Source: JBQTIU01 sp052387815 (lineage in GTDB: Bacteria; Pseudomonadota; Alphaproteobacteria; CACIAM-22H2). From it: a DNA stretch of 64,000 nt. Positions 8,733-18,178 of this stretch are shown one piece after another. Location: contig JBQTIU010000012.1 in assembly GCA_052387815.1 (NCBI GenBank), positions 1 through 64,000 on the forward strand. The letters are read 5' to 3'. Below the pieces are notes generated by a model, which saw only the letters and a program-made list of their open reading frames with translations, ran no database searches and was not told the DNA's origin. Positions within the stretch are counted from its first letter, which is position 1, and each line of letters opens with the position of its first letter. A program made the position numbers and the translations under genes.

Positions 8733-8802
8733 TAATTCGAGAAAAATGCACCCTGCACCGGGCGCTGATCGGGCCAGGGTTTGCCGATCTGGGAAAGTAA
8801 TC

Positions 8803-9138
8803 CTATTTACTGGCTGGCTTAGGACTGAAGTGCAGTTTGAACTTGTCCGCCTTGCCGTTCCAATCGTCGGCGTCGCCGGGTGCCTCGCCTTTGCGGGTGA
8901 TATTCGGCCACAATTCCGCGTATTCGGTGTTGACCCCGACCCATTTCTCGGCCCCCGGATCGGTATCGGGAATGATCGCCTCGGGCGGGCATTCGGGCTC
9001 GCACACCCCGCAGTCGATGCACTCCTCGGGCTTGATGACCAGCATGTTCTCGCCCTCGTAGAAGCAGTCCACCGGACAGACTTCCACGCAGTCCATGTAC
9101 TTGCACTTGATGCATGCCTCGGTGACGACGTAGGTCAC
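8803..9138 (-). CDS. fdxA: 7Fe (3Fe-4S/4Fe-4S) ferredoxin
   Basis: This 111-residue protein has two cluster-binding runs: CIKCKYMDCVEVCPVDC at 9-25 and CIDCGVCEPECP at about 40-51. The irregular first run with a longer C-x7-C spacing and the roughly 60-residue C-terminal tail are those of FdxA-type seven-iron ferredoxins. It is a soluble low-potential electron carrier whose partners here are unknown. It lies in the same minus-strand series as carD and the helicase, an order often seen in alphaproteobacteria, but here usp and terC genes sit between it and the S4 protein. Confidence 0.95.
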   Translation of the reverse strand: MTYVVTEACIKCKYMDCVEVCPVDCFYEGENMLVIKPEECIDCGVCEPECPPEAIIPDTDPGAEKWVGVNTEYAELWPNITRKGEAPGDADDWNGKADKFKLHFSPKPASK

Positions 9139-9242
9139 GCTCGGGGCTCCAGCTACGATCCTCGGGGACTAAAAGGTGGGGTAACATGCCCTCGCCGGCA
9201 AGTGCAACCCCAGCCGAAATGTGGCTGAAGCCGCTTTCTCGC

Positions 9243-9665
9243 CTACTTGACCAGCGTCACCGGCAGCTCGGCGAGTTGGATGACTTGGGTCGCGGCCGAA
9301 CCCAACAGGAGGCCAGCGAGCGCCCCGCGACCGTGCGTGCCCATGAGGATCTCGTCGACGCCGAGCCGGCGGGCGAATTCGGCAATGGTTTCACCCACCG
9401 CCCCCACCCCGATGTGCATGGTGTAGGAGATCCGGGCTTGGTCGAGGATGGCGCGCGCCGAAGCGAGCGCCTTCTCGCCCTCTTCGCGGTGGAAATCCTT
9501 GACCGCGCCCGAGCCCACGAAGGCGCTGACATCGCCGCCAAGCGCGGGCTGCACGTTGAGGAGGTGGATCTCGTAGGGCGCGCGGTGCTTGACCAGCTTC
9601 ATCGCGTGGCGCACCGCGCGATCGGAGTACGGCGAGCCGTCGACGGCAACGAGGGCCTTGAGCAT
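9243..9665 (-). CDS. universal stress protein (UspA family)
   Basis: This 140-residue single-domain Usp has the N-terminal ALVAVDGSPYSDRAV strand and Asp, and the ATP-binding motif GTHGRGALAGLLLGSAA (G-2x-G-9x-G-S/T type) near 112-128. Such proteins bind ATP and form dimers, and they promote survival under stress through unclear mechanisms. The start at 9665 lies five bases after the terC stop, so it is probably co-transcribed with that membrane protein gene. Confidence 0.92.
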   Translation of the reverse strand: MLKALVAVDGSPYSDRAVRHAMKLVKHRAPYEIHLLNVQPALGGDVSAFVGSGAVKDFHREEGEKALASARAILDQARISYTMHIGVGAVGETIAEFARRLGVDEILMGTHGRGALAGLLLGSAATQVIQLAELPVTLVK

Positions 9666-9670
9666 GGGAC

Positions 9671-10408
9671 TTACTCTCCTTCGGCGCGCGCGCTCGGCAC
9701 CTCGCGCGCTTCGACGTCGCGCGCCGGCGCTGGCCGAGCGATCAGCCGGCCGATGATCACCACGATTGCCGCCCCCGCCACCGGCGCCGCGTAGTGCAAC
9801 CAGCTTGCATGATCCTCGACCCATTGCGCCCACACCGGATCGCCGACCATCACGTCGCCGGCGATATAGCCGATCAACGCCGCCCCCAAGATGACGATGA
9901 TCGGAAAGCGCTGCAGCAGTTTGATCATCAGCGTCGCGCCGTAGACCACCAGCGGTATGCTGACCGCCAGCCCGAGGACGAGCAACACGATGTCGCCCTT
10001 GGCGGCCGCCGCGACGGCGATGACGTTGTCGAGGCTCATCACCGCGTCGGCGATCAACACCGTGCGCACGGCGCCCCACAACTGGTGCGAGGCGTGGACC
10101 TCCTTGTCGCCCTCTTCCTCGGGCTGCAGCAGCTTGCAGCCGATCCAGAACAACAGCAGCCCGCCGACGATCTTGAGCCAGGGGATGCTCAACAGATAGA
10201 CGACGAACACCGTGAAGACGATCCGCATCACCACCGCGGCGGCGGCGCCGAGCAGCACGCCGATGCGCTGCTGGCGCGGCGGCAGGGTGCGGCAGGCGAG
10301 CGCGATGACCACGGCGTTGTCGCCCGACAGGATGATGTTGACGCCGATGATTTGGAGCAGCGCGGTCCAAAACTGCGGCCCAAAACCCAGGCTGCCCAGC
10401 TCGACCAT
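9671..10408 (-). CDS. TerC/YjbE-family integral membrane protein
   Basis: This 245-residue protein has about seven predicted transmembrane helices and the two acidic TerC motifs, SGDNAVVIAL near 28-37 and DAVMSLDNVIAV near 120-131, which place Asp and Asn inside the membrane. The family is linked to metal ion (Mn2+) export and tellurite resistance; YjbE-like members are the closest type. The last 30 residues are a charged cytoplasmic tail. The start at 10408 lies just after the S4 protein stop, and usp follows with a five-base gap, giving an S4-terC-usp series. Confidence 0.88.
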   Translation of the reverse strand: MVELGSLGFGPQFWTALLQIIGVNIILSGDNAVVIALACRTLPPRQQRIGVLLGAAAAVVMRIVFTVFVVYLLSIPWLKIVGGLLLFWIGCKLLQPEEEGDKEVHASHQLWGAVRTVLIADAVMSLDNVIAVAAAAKGDIVLLVLGLAVSIPLVVYGATLMIKLLQRFPIIVILGAALIGYIAGDVMVGDPVWAQWVEDHASWLHYAAPVAGAAIVVIIGRLIARPAPARDVEAREVPSARAEGE

Positions 10409-10414
10409 CTTCCC

Positions 10415-10792
10415 TCACTCCTCGCCCACCAGGCGATCGAGGGCGCGCCGCTCGGCTTTGGTCGGCCGTCCCGCCCCCGGCTCGCGCCGGCCCGTCACGG
10501 CGTCCCCCGAGGTCGGCGAGCCCGGCGGCGGGGCGAGATCCTCGTAGAGACCGCGCGCTTCCCGCGCCGGTCCGCGCCGCCACCCGAGCGCCGCGACTCG
10601 CACCACCCGAATATGGGGTCCTTGCGGGAAGGTCAATACATCCCCCGGCCGCAAGGCGTGATGCGCCTTGCCGATGACCTGGCCGCGGACGCGCACGCGG
10701 CGGTTCTTGCACAGGTTCGCCGCCACGGCGCGGGTCTTGAAGAACCGCGCGCACCACAGCCATTTGTCGATGCGCTGGGTGGGTTCGCTCAA
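10415..10792 (-). CDS. S4-domain RNA-binding protein, Hsp15 type
   Basis: This 125-residue protein begins with an S4 domain (QRIDKWLWCARFFKTRAVA, then NRRVRVRGQVIGKAHHALRPGD) and ends in a basic tail (RRALDRL). Hsp15 (HslR) binds stalled 50S subunits carrying nascent chains. The start is a TTG whose last base begins the TGA... overlap with the helicase stop (TTGA), so it is translated in coupling with the helicase. No ATG lies nearby, and the conserved Arg-Ile-Asp-Lys-Trp begins seven residues after this TTG, which supports it. Confidence 0.87.
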   Translation of the reverse strand: MSEPTQRIDKWLWCARFFKTRAVAANLCKNRRVRVRGQVIGKAHHALRPGDVLTFPQGPHIRVVRVAALGWRRGPAREARGLYEDLAPPPGSPTSGDAVTGRREPGAGRPTKAERRALDRLVGEE

Positions 10793-13290
10793 CCCGGGAC
10801 CAGCCGGCCGAGACCGGCGAAGGGCGAGCCTTCGAAGGCGGTCGACTTGCTCCGGTTGCCCGCGGCGCGCCGACCGCCGGTACGTCTCACGAAGGCGACG
10901 CCATCGCCGCTCGCCACCGGCCGATACCCGAGCGCCGCCAGCACGCCGGCGAGGTCGCCCGGCCGCGCCCCGATGAGGGCGGCAAGCTCGGGCGTCGCCG
11001 CGAAGGGCCCGCCCCGCGCCCGCTCGCGCGCCGCCGCGGCCAGCCGCTCCAGCCGGTCGGCGCGCACCAGCAGCGGCCCGGCGGGAAGATACATGCAGGC
11101 GGCATGGAACTCGGCCGGTACCGAGGGGTCGGCGGGAAAAGACGGGCGCTGGGGCGGGACCGGCGTCGGGCGGCCGCGGAACACCGACCACAACAAGGCC
11201 CTGAGCGCCACCGAATCGTGGCGCTTGAGCCGCGGCAGGAAGACCGCCACCGCGCCCAGCCGCACGGCGAGCGCCGACAGTCTGGCGCGGTCGGCTTTCA
11301 AAAGCCCGGCCAGCTGGTTCTCGACCCGGGCGCGGGGCACCGTGCCGAGCGCCGCCGCGAGCTCGAAGGCGAGGCCGCGCGCCGGACCCTCGAGGGCGGC
11401 CGCCCCCAGGCGCACGAGCGGCTCGAGATGTCGCTCGAGGGTTCCTTGGAGCCACGCCGCCAAGCGCCGGCGAATCGCCTCGCGATGCTGGGGTTCCAAG
11501 AGGTCGGCCGGCAGCGTTTCGACCCGCGGGGCGAGCGCCGTCTCGCCGGGGATGAGCCGCGCCACGGCGCTGTCCCGCCACAAGATGCGGCCGCCCTCGG
11601 CGAGCGCGAATCGATCCTCGCCATCGGTCTCGAGGCGCCGGACCCGCTCGCCCACGTCGCGGCGCAGGGCCTTGTTGGCGGCGGCCAGCAACCGCCTCGC
11701 GCCCTCTCTTGCGCCCGGATCGGCGACGAAGTTGAAGCCCTGAAGGCGGCCGACGAACTGGCCTTCGACCAGCACCTCGCCCTCGCGGGTGACCGCCGCC
11801 AGCAGCTCGTCGCCGGCACCGAGCTTGCGCGCCGCCGCAGCGGCGCGCCGGTCGACGAAACGCTGCCGCAAGCGCTCGTGGAGGGCGTCGGAGAGCTTGT
11901 CCTCGACGGCGCGCGTCCGTTCCTGCCAGTGCGCCGCCGCGCCCAGCCAGGCCGGCCGGTACGAGACGTAAGTCCAGGTGCGGATATGGGCGATGCGCTG
12001 GAGCAGCGAATCGATGTCGCCCTCGGCATTGTCGAGCCGCGCGACCTGGCGGGCCACCCAGTCCTGGGGCAGTTGGCCGGCCACGCGCAGGTGGCGGAAA
12101 ATCTGAGCGAGGAGCCGCGCGTGCGAGTCGCTGAGCGCCTTGCGGAAGTCGGGGATCTGGCACACCTCCCACAGCAGCTTGACCGCGCTCCGCCCGGCGG
12201 CCAGGGCCATGATCTGCGGATCGCTTGCGAGCACGGCCAAGGTCTGATGATCCTCGGCATCGCGCTTGCGCACGAGCTCGGGCGATGGCGGCCGGCGCTC
12301 GAGGCTGGCGAGGAGATCGGCGGGCGAGGAAAAATCGAGGTCCGGATTGCGCCAGTAAAAGGCCTCGAGGGCAGCGAAGCGGTGGTCCTCGATCGCCTCG
12401 ATGAGGGCGGGCTCGAGCGTGCCCAGCTCGGCGGTGGTCCCGAACGTGCCGTTGCTCATATGGCGGCCGGCGCGTCCCGCGATCTGGGCGAGCTCGGCCG
12501 GCGACAGCCGCCGCGGGCCGCGCCCGTCGAACTTCGAGACCTGGGCGAAGGCGACGTGGTCGATATCCATGTTGAGACCCATGCCGATGGCGTCGGTCGC
12601 CACCAGGTAATCGACCTCGCCCGCCTGGTACATCGCCACCTGGGCGTTGCGGGTCCGGGGGCTGAGCGCCCCGAACACCACCGCCGCCCCGCCGCGCTGG
12701 CGGCGCACCAGCTCGGCGATGCGGTAGACCTCGGCGGCCGAGAAATCGACCACCGCCGAACGGTGCGGCAGGCGGGTGATCTTGCGCGCTCCGCTGTAGG
12801 TGAGCGTCGAGAAGCGCGGCCGGGCGATGTGCTCGGCCTCGCGCACCAGCTTGCGGATCAGTTTCTTCGCCGTCTCGGCGCCGAGGAATATGGTCTCGGC
12901 ATAGCCCCGCGCATGCAAGAGCCGGTCGGTGAAGACATGGCCGCGCTCGCGGTCGGCCGCCATCTGGATTTCATCGACGGCGAGGAAGGCCACCTCGCGC
13001 TCGAGTGGCATCGCCTCGACCGTGCACACGTACCAGCGTGGCGCCTTCGGCAGGATGCGCTCCTCGCCGGTGACCAGCGCCACCGAGGCCGCCCCCTCGA
13101 GCTTGACGATGCGATCGTAATTCTCGCGCGCCAGCAGACGCAGCGGAAAGCCGATCATGCCCGAGCGGTGGCCCAGCATCCGCTCGACGGCGAGATGCGT
13201 CTTGCCGGTATTGGTGGGCCCGAGGACCGCCACGACCCGCGGCCGGTCAAGCCCCAGGGGCGTGGGCGGGCGATCGTCTGCCGAACGCAT
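10789..13290 (-). CDS. SUV3-like/MgpS-type superfamily 2 RNA helicase
   Basis: This 833-residue protein has Walker A GPTNTGKT at 24-31, a DEIQ Walker B near 105 and a helicase C motif with QIAGRAGRH. These are followed by a long alphaproteobacterial C-terminal region with a possible OB/SUV3 C-terminal bundle. SUV3-type helicases unwind RNA and act with exoribonucleases. The ATG at 13290 is preferred because the upstream in-frame part is unrelated to the family. The next gene (S4 RNA-binding protein) overlaps its stop, which fits a shared role in RNA or ribosome quality control. Confidence 0.9.
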   Translation of the reverse strand: MRSADDRPPTPLGLDRPRVVAVLGPTNTGKTHLAVERMLGHRSGMIGFPLRLLARENYDRIVKLEGAASVALVTGEERILPKAPRWYVCTVEAMPLEREVAFLAVDEIQMAADRERGHVFTDRLLHARGYAETIFLGAETAKKLIRKLVREAEHIARPRFSTLTYSGARKITRLPHRSAVVDFSAAEVYRIAELVRRQRGGAAVVFGALSPRTRNAQVAMYQAGEVDYLVATDAIGMGLNMDIDHVAFAQVSKFDGRGPRRLSPAELAQIAGRAGRHMSNGTFGTTAELGTLEPALIEAIEDHRFAALEAFYWRNPDLDFSSPADLLASLERRPPSPELVRKRDAEDHQTLAVLASDPQIMALAAGRSAVKLLWEVCQIPDFRKALSDSHARLLAQIFRHLRVAGQLPQDWVARQVARLDNAEGDIDSLLQRIAHIRTWTYVSYRPAWLGAAAHWQERTRAVEDKLSDALHERLRQRFVDRRAAAAARKLGAGDELLAAVTREGEVLVEGQFVGRLQGFNFVADPGAREGARRLLAAANKALRRDVGERVRRLETDGEDRFALAEGGRILWRDSAVARLIPGETALAPRVETLPADLLEPQHREAIRRRLAAWLQGTLERHLEPLVRLGAAALEGPARGLAFELAAALGTVPRARVENQLAGLLKADRARLSALAVRLGAVAVFLPRLKRHDSVALRALLWSVFRGRPTPVPPQRPSFPADPSVPAEFHAACMYLPAGPLLVRADRLERLAAAARERARGGPFAATPELAALIGARPGDLAGVLAALGYRPVASGDGVAFVRRTGGRRAAGNRSKSTAFEGSPFAGLGRLVPG

Positions 13291-13446
13291 GGCGACCCTT
13301 AGCTTGGGGTTTTTCGCCGGTCCGCGCAAGCCTGGAGTCACCCCCTGTCGGTAGCACATCATCTGTCCGGGGGAGGTCGCGCGCCGCCGATGCCGATTGG
13401 TGATTGCTTCGATAGACGGCGCGCATCGGGCCCAAGCGCCGACGCC

Positions 13447-14634
13447 TCACCGCTGCACGTCCGCCTCCGCGCCCGCCGCTGCCGAGCCGTCCTCGACGCC
13501 GCATTTCGGGCAGGCGCGCGGATGGCAGGCCCGACAGTAGGGCCTGCCGCAGCCGGTGCACGCGCCGCAGGCCGGCGGGCCCACGAGATGCAGCGCGTCG
13601 TCGCAGACGTGGAGCGCGCGCAGCGGCAGGCCGCTGTGCGCGCAGGGCGCCTGATCCAGCGCTCGCGTCGCCGGGTTCCAGTCCAAGGCGATCGCGCGCT
13701 CGCCCTTGCGGCGCCTGACCAGCACCTCGAAGCGCTGCACGGGCGTCGCCACCTCGAGGGTCTGCAGCCACTCGATCGCGACCTTCATCGCGTACTTCTG
13801 CCGCAGGTCATCGGTCTTGGCGCGGTATTCGCGCAGGATCGAGTCGAGCCGCAGGGCAAGTCGCTCCCTCTCCGCCTGGCGCTTGGCCGTCGGTCCGCCG
13901 GGGGCATCGAGCGCGGCGAGGCGCGCCAGCGCCTCGCCGCGCAGCTCGCCGAAATAGGCGCCAAGGCGGCTGTGGTCGCGCTCCTGCCGGCGGCGCATGC
14001 TGTTGAGGAACGGCTCGATCTCGCGGCCAACCCGCGCCGGCAGGACGCGTTCGAGGGCCACGCGCGTCCGTCCTGCGTCCCACGGCGCGGGCAGATCGGC
14101 GGCGGCGGGCGCGGCTGCATCCGGCACCGCGTCGGGGCCGACCGCGCGCACCCATAGCCGGTCGAGCCCCTCGCCGAGCGCGGCGCCGTTGGCCTCGTTG
14201 AATCCGATGCGCAGCACGCCGTCCCGCCGCTCGTCGGAGCGCGCCGAATAGCGGAAGCTCAAGATGAGATAGCGCGTCCAGGCCGGTCGAACCGACAGCA
14301 ATCGATAGGTCGCGTTGAGGAGCGCGAAACCGCCGTCCAGGATCCGCTCGGGATTGCCGAGCGCCGGATTGTCGAGCCCGAGCGCGCGCCGGAACCGGCG
14401 ACCGCGCTCGCCGACGAGCGCCGCGAAGCGGTCGAGCCAGTCGGACTCGAGGCCCACGCGCTGCGCGCCCGTCGGCCCCGCCGCGCCGAAGGCCAGCTGC
14501 GACCATTCGGGCAGCCCGAGCGCAAGCTGCACGCGGGGCGGCGCCAGTACCGCCAAGCCTTCGGGCTCAAGCGGCTCGATGACGGCGCCGTCGCGCGCGA
14601 GGAGCGCGCCGACGAATCTCTGCAAGCGATCCAC
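13447..14634 (-). CDS. SNF2-partner protein of unknown function with C-terminal zinc cluster
   Basis: The family of this 395-residue protein is not recognised. The first 280 residues are mixed alpha/beta with no known catalytic motif. A long charged helix (RQAERERLALRLDSILREYR) follows. The last 60 residues carry a dense Cys/His set: CAHSG, HVCDDALH, PACGACTGCGRPYCRACH and ACPKCG. This resembles a treble-clef or RING-like double zinc knuckle. The GTG at 14634 is chosen because AGGAGG stands about eight bases upstream; the frame stays open for 780 more codons, but that part is antisense-frame shadow of the SNF2 gene. Only 17 bases separate it from the helicase, so the two probably work together. 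Confidence 0.72.
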   Translation of the reverse strand: MDRLQRFVGALLARDGAVIEPLEPEGLAVLAPPRVQLALGLPEWSQLAFGAAGPTGAQRVGLESDWLDRFAALVGERGRRFRRALGLDNPALGNPERILDGGFALLNATYRLLSVRPAWTRYLILSFRYSARSDERRDGVLRIGFNEANGAALGEGLDRLWVRAVGPDAVPDAAAPAAADLPAPWDAGRTRVALERVLPARVGREIEPFLNSMRRRQERDHSRLGAYFGELRGEALARLAALDAPGGPTAKRQAERERLALRLDSILREYRAKTDDLRQKYAMKVAIEWLQTLEVATPVQRFEVLVRRRKGERAIALDWNPATRALDQAPCAHSGLPLRALHVCDDALHLVGPPACGACTGCGRPYCRACHPRACPKCGVEDGSAAAGAEADVQR

Positions 14635-14651
14635 CTCGCCCCCTCCTTGCT

Positions 14652-17027
14652 TCAGGCGGTCTCGAAGTCCTCGCCGAACAGCGTGTCGTCGAGCTGCTTC
14701 GCCCCTTCGTAGCTCTGCCGCGCCGCGACGAGCCGGGCGCCGAGCCCCGCGAGCGCCGCCGCGCGGTCGTGCTCGGTCGTCTCGAGCCAGGCGTCGAAGA
14801 CCAGCTCGGCGAACTCCTCCTGGTCGTCGATCTCCCCCAGGATGGCGCCGATCTCGCCCACGACCAGTTCGAACATGTTGATCTTCTCGTCGAGGATGCG
14901 CAGCACCTCGTCCTCCAAGGTCCCGCGCGTCGCGAGGTTGAAGACGAACACGTCGCGCTCTTGTCCGATGCGGTCGATGCGGCCGATGCGCTGCTCGATC
15001 GCCATCGGGTTCCAAGGGATGTCGAAGTTGACGAGCGTGTTGCAGAATTGCAGGTTGCGGCCCTCGCCGCCCGACTCGGTCGCCAGCAGCACGGGCACGA
15101 GGTCGCGGAACGCGGCGATCGCCGCATCCTTTTCGGGCCCCGACATGGCGCCCTCGAAGCGCGCGAAGGCGATCGTGCGCTCGGCCAGCAGGGCGTCGAG
15201 CCGGTCGAGCGTGTCGCGATAGTGGACGAAGACGATTTTCTTCTCGGCCGGGTTGCGCCGAAGCAGGTCGACCAGCGCGTCCTCCTTGGCGCCCGCTTCG
15301 AGCGCGCGGTAGCGCTCGTGCAGGTCCTGCCAGCGCGGATCGCTCCCCGCGCGCGCGGCGAAGCGGCCGGCGGTCGAGGCCGCCGTCGCCGGGGACGAGC
15401 CGGCGGCGCCCAGGAGATGACGCAAGGCCAAACGCGATTGGCCGGGCGTGCCGGACCGCGTGTTGCGCGCGAGCTCGCTTAGGTCGCGGTAGCACGCGGC
15501 CTCTTGCGGGCCGGCGTCGACCCGCAGCGTGACGGCGTGGCGCCGGGGCAGGCGCACGGCGACCGTTGCACGCGTGTTGCGGATCATGGCATCGCGCATG
15601 AGGTCGCGCAGGCGATCGCTGTTGGCCGGCAGCCGCGGGTTGCCCGCCACCATGTAGGCCGCCCGAAAATCCCGCTCGGTCCGGAAGATGCCGGGCTTGA
15701 GCAGCGTCAGCAGGTTGAACAGCTCGATCAAGTTGTTCTGCACCGGCGTCGCGGAGAGCAGCAGGAGGAAGCGCTTTTGCAGGGCGTCGACCAGCTTGTA
15801 GTTCTGCGTCCGACGGTTCTTGAGATGGTGCGCCTCGTCGACGATCACCGCGTCCCAGGTCCGCTCGGCAAGCCGCGCGGCGTGCTCGCTCCGCCGCGCC
15901 ACCGCGATCGAGGCGATGACGCGGGGTTGGGCCCAGAAGCGCCCCGCGTCCTCGCGCAGCAGCGGCGAATGGGTGGTCGCGAAGCCGATGTCGAACTTCG
16001 CCGCCATCTCTTCCTGCCACTGGCCGACCAGGGAGGGCGGCGTCAGGATCAACACCCGCTCGGCCATGCCGCGCAGCATGTACTCCTTGACCACCATGCC
16101 CGCCTCGATCGTCTTGCCGAGGCCGACCTCGTCGGCCAACAGCACGCGGCCGCGGAACTGGCGCAGCACCTTGCGCACGGTCTCGAGCTGATACCAATAG
16201 GCCCGCACGTCCCGCAGGTGCGGCAGGCAGACGAGCTCGTCGAACCCCTGCACCAGGCCGAGCTGGGCCAGCTCGGCGCGCAGATCGAACCAGGCGCCGT
16301 CCTCCGGGCTCGACGCCGCGCCGTCGACCTGGATCGCCCCCGCGTTCGCGATCTCGACGTCGAGCGGGACATCGAGGGCGACCGCGGGAAGGTCGGGCAC
16401 CGCGGCCCCCGCTCGCGGCGGCGCGCTCTCGGCGGTCGCGGGGCGCGATGGCGGGCGCGCTCTCCTGGCCGGCGCGGTCGGCTTCGCCGCGCTTACCGGC
16501 GCGCGGCCCCCTTTGGCCGCTGCGGTCTTCTTCGCCGCGCTTACGGGCGCGCGGGTCGATCGTCCCTTGAACAGCGATCTTCTCAGCGCGCGGCTGACCG
16601 GCGGCCGCGCGCTCCGAATGGCGCTCAGCCAGCCCCACAGCCAATTCCCGAGTGCGCGATCGGAAACCGGCAGGCAGTCCGCCGCCGCCATGAATCCGTC
16701 GAGGCGGTGTTGCTTCAGGATATCGGCCGCGGCGGAGCGGCGCCCGAGCTGTGCGAGGGCGATCGCGTGAAACAGATGGTGGCGCGCGTCCGGTATGTAA
16801 CGCTTTCGCACCCGCTTTAGGAAGACGAGGCAGCGTTCGGGTTGGTTCTCGAGGAGCGCCGCGAGAGCGCCGAGCGCCAACAAACGCGAATCGCCGGGAC
16901 ACGCTATAAGCGCGCGCTCGGCGATGTCGAGCGGAGAAGACGTACGCTCGCGCAGCGCCCGCAGCAGGTTGGCCGCCCAAGCCTCGACGTCGCCGGACGG
17001 GACGCTGGTGTTGGGAAGATCGTCCAT
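14652..17027 (-). CDS. SNF2/RapA-like DEAH helicase with TPR-like N-terminus
   Basis: Residues 1-150 of this 791-residue protein look like helical repeats (ALGALAALLENQPERCLVFL). An Ala/Pro/Lys-rich linker with a repeated APVSAAK unit spans about 165-215. The ATPase core has DEVGLGKTIEAG near 295-305, DEAH in VDEAHHLKN near 399, SATPVQNN, and helicase C motifs ending in RIGRIDRIGQ near 684. SNF2 proteins translocate on DNA and displace or remodel bound proteins. The RapA/HepA-like core is clear, but the N-terminal part is not that of RapA. The ATG at 17027 gives the full helical N-terminus. The zinc-cluster gene follows after 17 bases. Confidence 0.85.
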   Translation of the reverse strand: MDDLPNTSVPSGDVEAWAANLLRALRERTSSPLDIAERALIACPGDSRLLALGALAALLENQPERCLVFLKRVRKRYIPDARHHLFHAIALAQLGRRSAAADILKQHRLDGFMAAADCLPVSDRALGNWLWGWLSAIRSARPPVSRALRRSLFKGRSTRAPVSAAKKTAAAKGGRAPVSAAKPTAPARRARPPSRPATAESAPPRAGAAVPDLPAVALDVPLDVEIANAGAIQVDGAASSPEDGAWFDLRAELAQLGLVQGFDELVCLPHLRDVRAYWYQLETVRKVLRQFRGRVLLADEVGLGKTIEAGMVVKEYMLRGMAERVLILTPPSLVGQWQEEMAAKFDIGFATTHSPLLREDAGRFWAQPRVIASIAVARRSEHAARLAERTWDAVIVDEAHHLKNRRTQNYKLVDALQKRFLLLLSATPVQNNLIELFNLLTLLKPGIFRTERDFRAAYMVAGNPRLPANSDRLRDLMRDAMIRNTRATVAVRLPRRHAVTLRVDAGPQEAACYRDLSELARNTRSGTPGQSRLALRHLLGAAGSSPATAASTAGRFAARAGSDPRWQDLHERYRALEAGAKEDALVDLLRRNPAEKKIVFVHYRDTLDRLDALLAERTIAFARFEGAMSGPEKDAAIAAFRDLVPVLLATESGGEGRNLQFCNTLVNFDIPWNPMAIEQRIGRIDRIGQERDVFVFNLATRGTLEDEVLRILDEKINMFELVVGEIGAILGEIDDQEEFAELVFDAWLETTEHDRAAALAGLGARLVAARQSYEGAKQLDDTLFGEDFETA

Positions 17028-17548
17028 GGTCCGTTGCAGCGCCTCCGGCGCCCGCCGCCCGGCGTCCGTCCCGAGTCGGGGTCCCGAATCATGCTGCCGA
17101 TCGGCGTTCGTCGCAAGCGGCCTGTTGCGCGCTGTCCCTGGCAAGTTGAAATGTCCGGGTTTTGCAGCATTTGATAGGTACGCTTTTTTGAGCCGCGACG
17201 GCCACGCAATAAGGAGCCGGGCGGATGGCCTTGCGAAGCGGACGGGGGCGGGCCGGAAGTGGCCATGGATCGACCCCCTTCCCGCCGGCCGTGTTTGGGC
17301 CGGGTAGGGGGTTGGGGGCGGGGCGGCGAGGCCGTGCTGGCTGGTGCCGGCGCGTTGTGCTCTTAGTGCTGACATTCCCTTGTTCGACGGCGACCGCCAT
17401 TTCCCCGTCCCGGCCGCGGATCGCTTCGAGCGCCGCGCGCAAGCGCCCATCCAGGCTGGCCGCAGGCCACCGGCGAAGGCGGCGCGTAGCGGCCGGACCG
17501 ATGGGGCCGCCTTGCGCGAGCCTTCCGGTTAGGCGAAGCTCCCACGCC
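17028..17548 (-). other. intergenic gap between SNF2 helicase and kynB, no gene seen
   Basis: This 521-base stretch separates two divergent operons. Open frames here show only the reading bias of GC-rich DNA and no recognisable protein. An AT-rich pocket at about 17,140-17,215 (with TTGAAA and TTGATAGG) is the likeliest place for the divergent promoters, but no hexamer pair has good spacing. A G-rich run with short GGGG tracts at about 17,285-17,335 has no assigned role. Confidence 0.5.
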
Positions 17549-18178
17549 ATGAGGCTGTGGGACATCAGCCCGCCGATCCGGGTCGGCATGCCGGTGTGGC
17601 CGGGGGATACGCCTTACGCCGAGGCGCGGACCTGGACGCTGGCGCCGGGCTGCCCGGTCAACGTCTCCAAGTTCACCATGTCGACCCATACCGGGGCGCA
17701 CGCCGACGCCCCGTTCCACTACCACGCGGGGGGCAAGCGCGCCGGGGCGTTCGACCTGTCCCGCTACCTCGGGCCCTGCCGGCTGATCGATGCGCGCGGC
17801 GCCTTGCCGCTGGTCGAGCCCGATCACCTCGCTCCGCATCTCGGCCCCGGCGTCGAACGGGTGCTGGTGAGGACCTATGCGCGCGCCCCGCTCGAGGCCT
17901 GGGACCGGCATTTCGCCGCCGTCGCGCCGGCCACCATCGAGCTCCTGGCGCGCGCCGGCGTGCGCCTCATCGGCATCGACACGCCCTCGCTCGATCCCCA
18001 GGACTCCAAGACCATGGATGCCCATCGCGCGATCCACGCCCACGACCTTGCGATCCTCGAAGGCCTGGTCCTCGACGGCGTGCCGGCCGGCGACTACGAG
18101 CTGATCGCCGCGCCGCTCAAGCTCGCCGACCTCGACGCGGCACCGGTGCGCGCCGTCCTGCGCGAGCTTCCGCGATGA
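17549..18178 (+). CDS. kynB: kynurenine formamidase
   Basis: This 209-residue enzyme hydrolyses N-formylkynurenine to kynurenine and formate, the second step of tryptophan breakdown. The metal-binding signature HTGAHADAPFHY lies near 50-61, preceded by WPGDTPY, and the later GIDTPSLDP and HDLAILEG segments are typical of bacterial cyclase-family KynB. The length is usual. It is the first gene of a tight kynB-kynU-kynA series; its TGA overlaps the kynU ATG (ATGA). Confidence 0.96.
   Translation: MRLWDISPPIRVGMPVWPGDTPYAEARTWTLAPGCPVNVSKFTMSTHTGAHADAPFHYHAGGKRAGAFDLSRYLGPCRLIDARGALPLVEPDHLAPHLGPGVERVLVRTYARAPLEAWDRHFAAVAPATIELLARAGVRLIGIDTPSLDPQDSKTMDAHRAIHAHDLAILEGLVLDGVPAGDYELIAAPLKLADLDAAPVRAVLRELPR

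Noticed and set aside
9666..10763. Extension of the universal stress protein frame upstream on the minus strand
   Set aside because: It overlaps terC in another frame. The Usp domain starts exactly at the ATG at 9665.
14653..16980. Long upstream extension of the zinc-cluster gene frame on the minus strand
   Set aside because: It overlaps the SNF2 helicase in another frame and shows only Arg/Pro/Ala-rich bias. A GTG with a good ribosome site at 14634 marks the real start.
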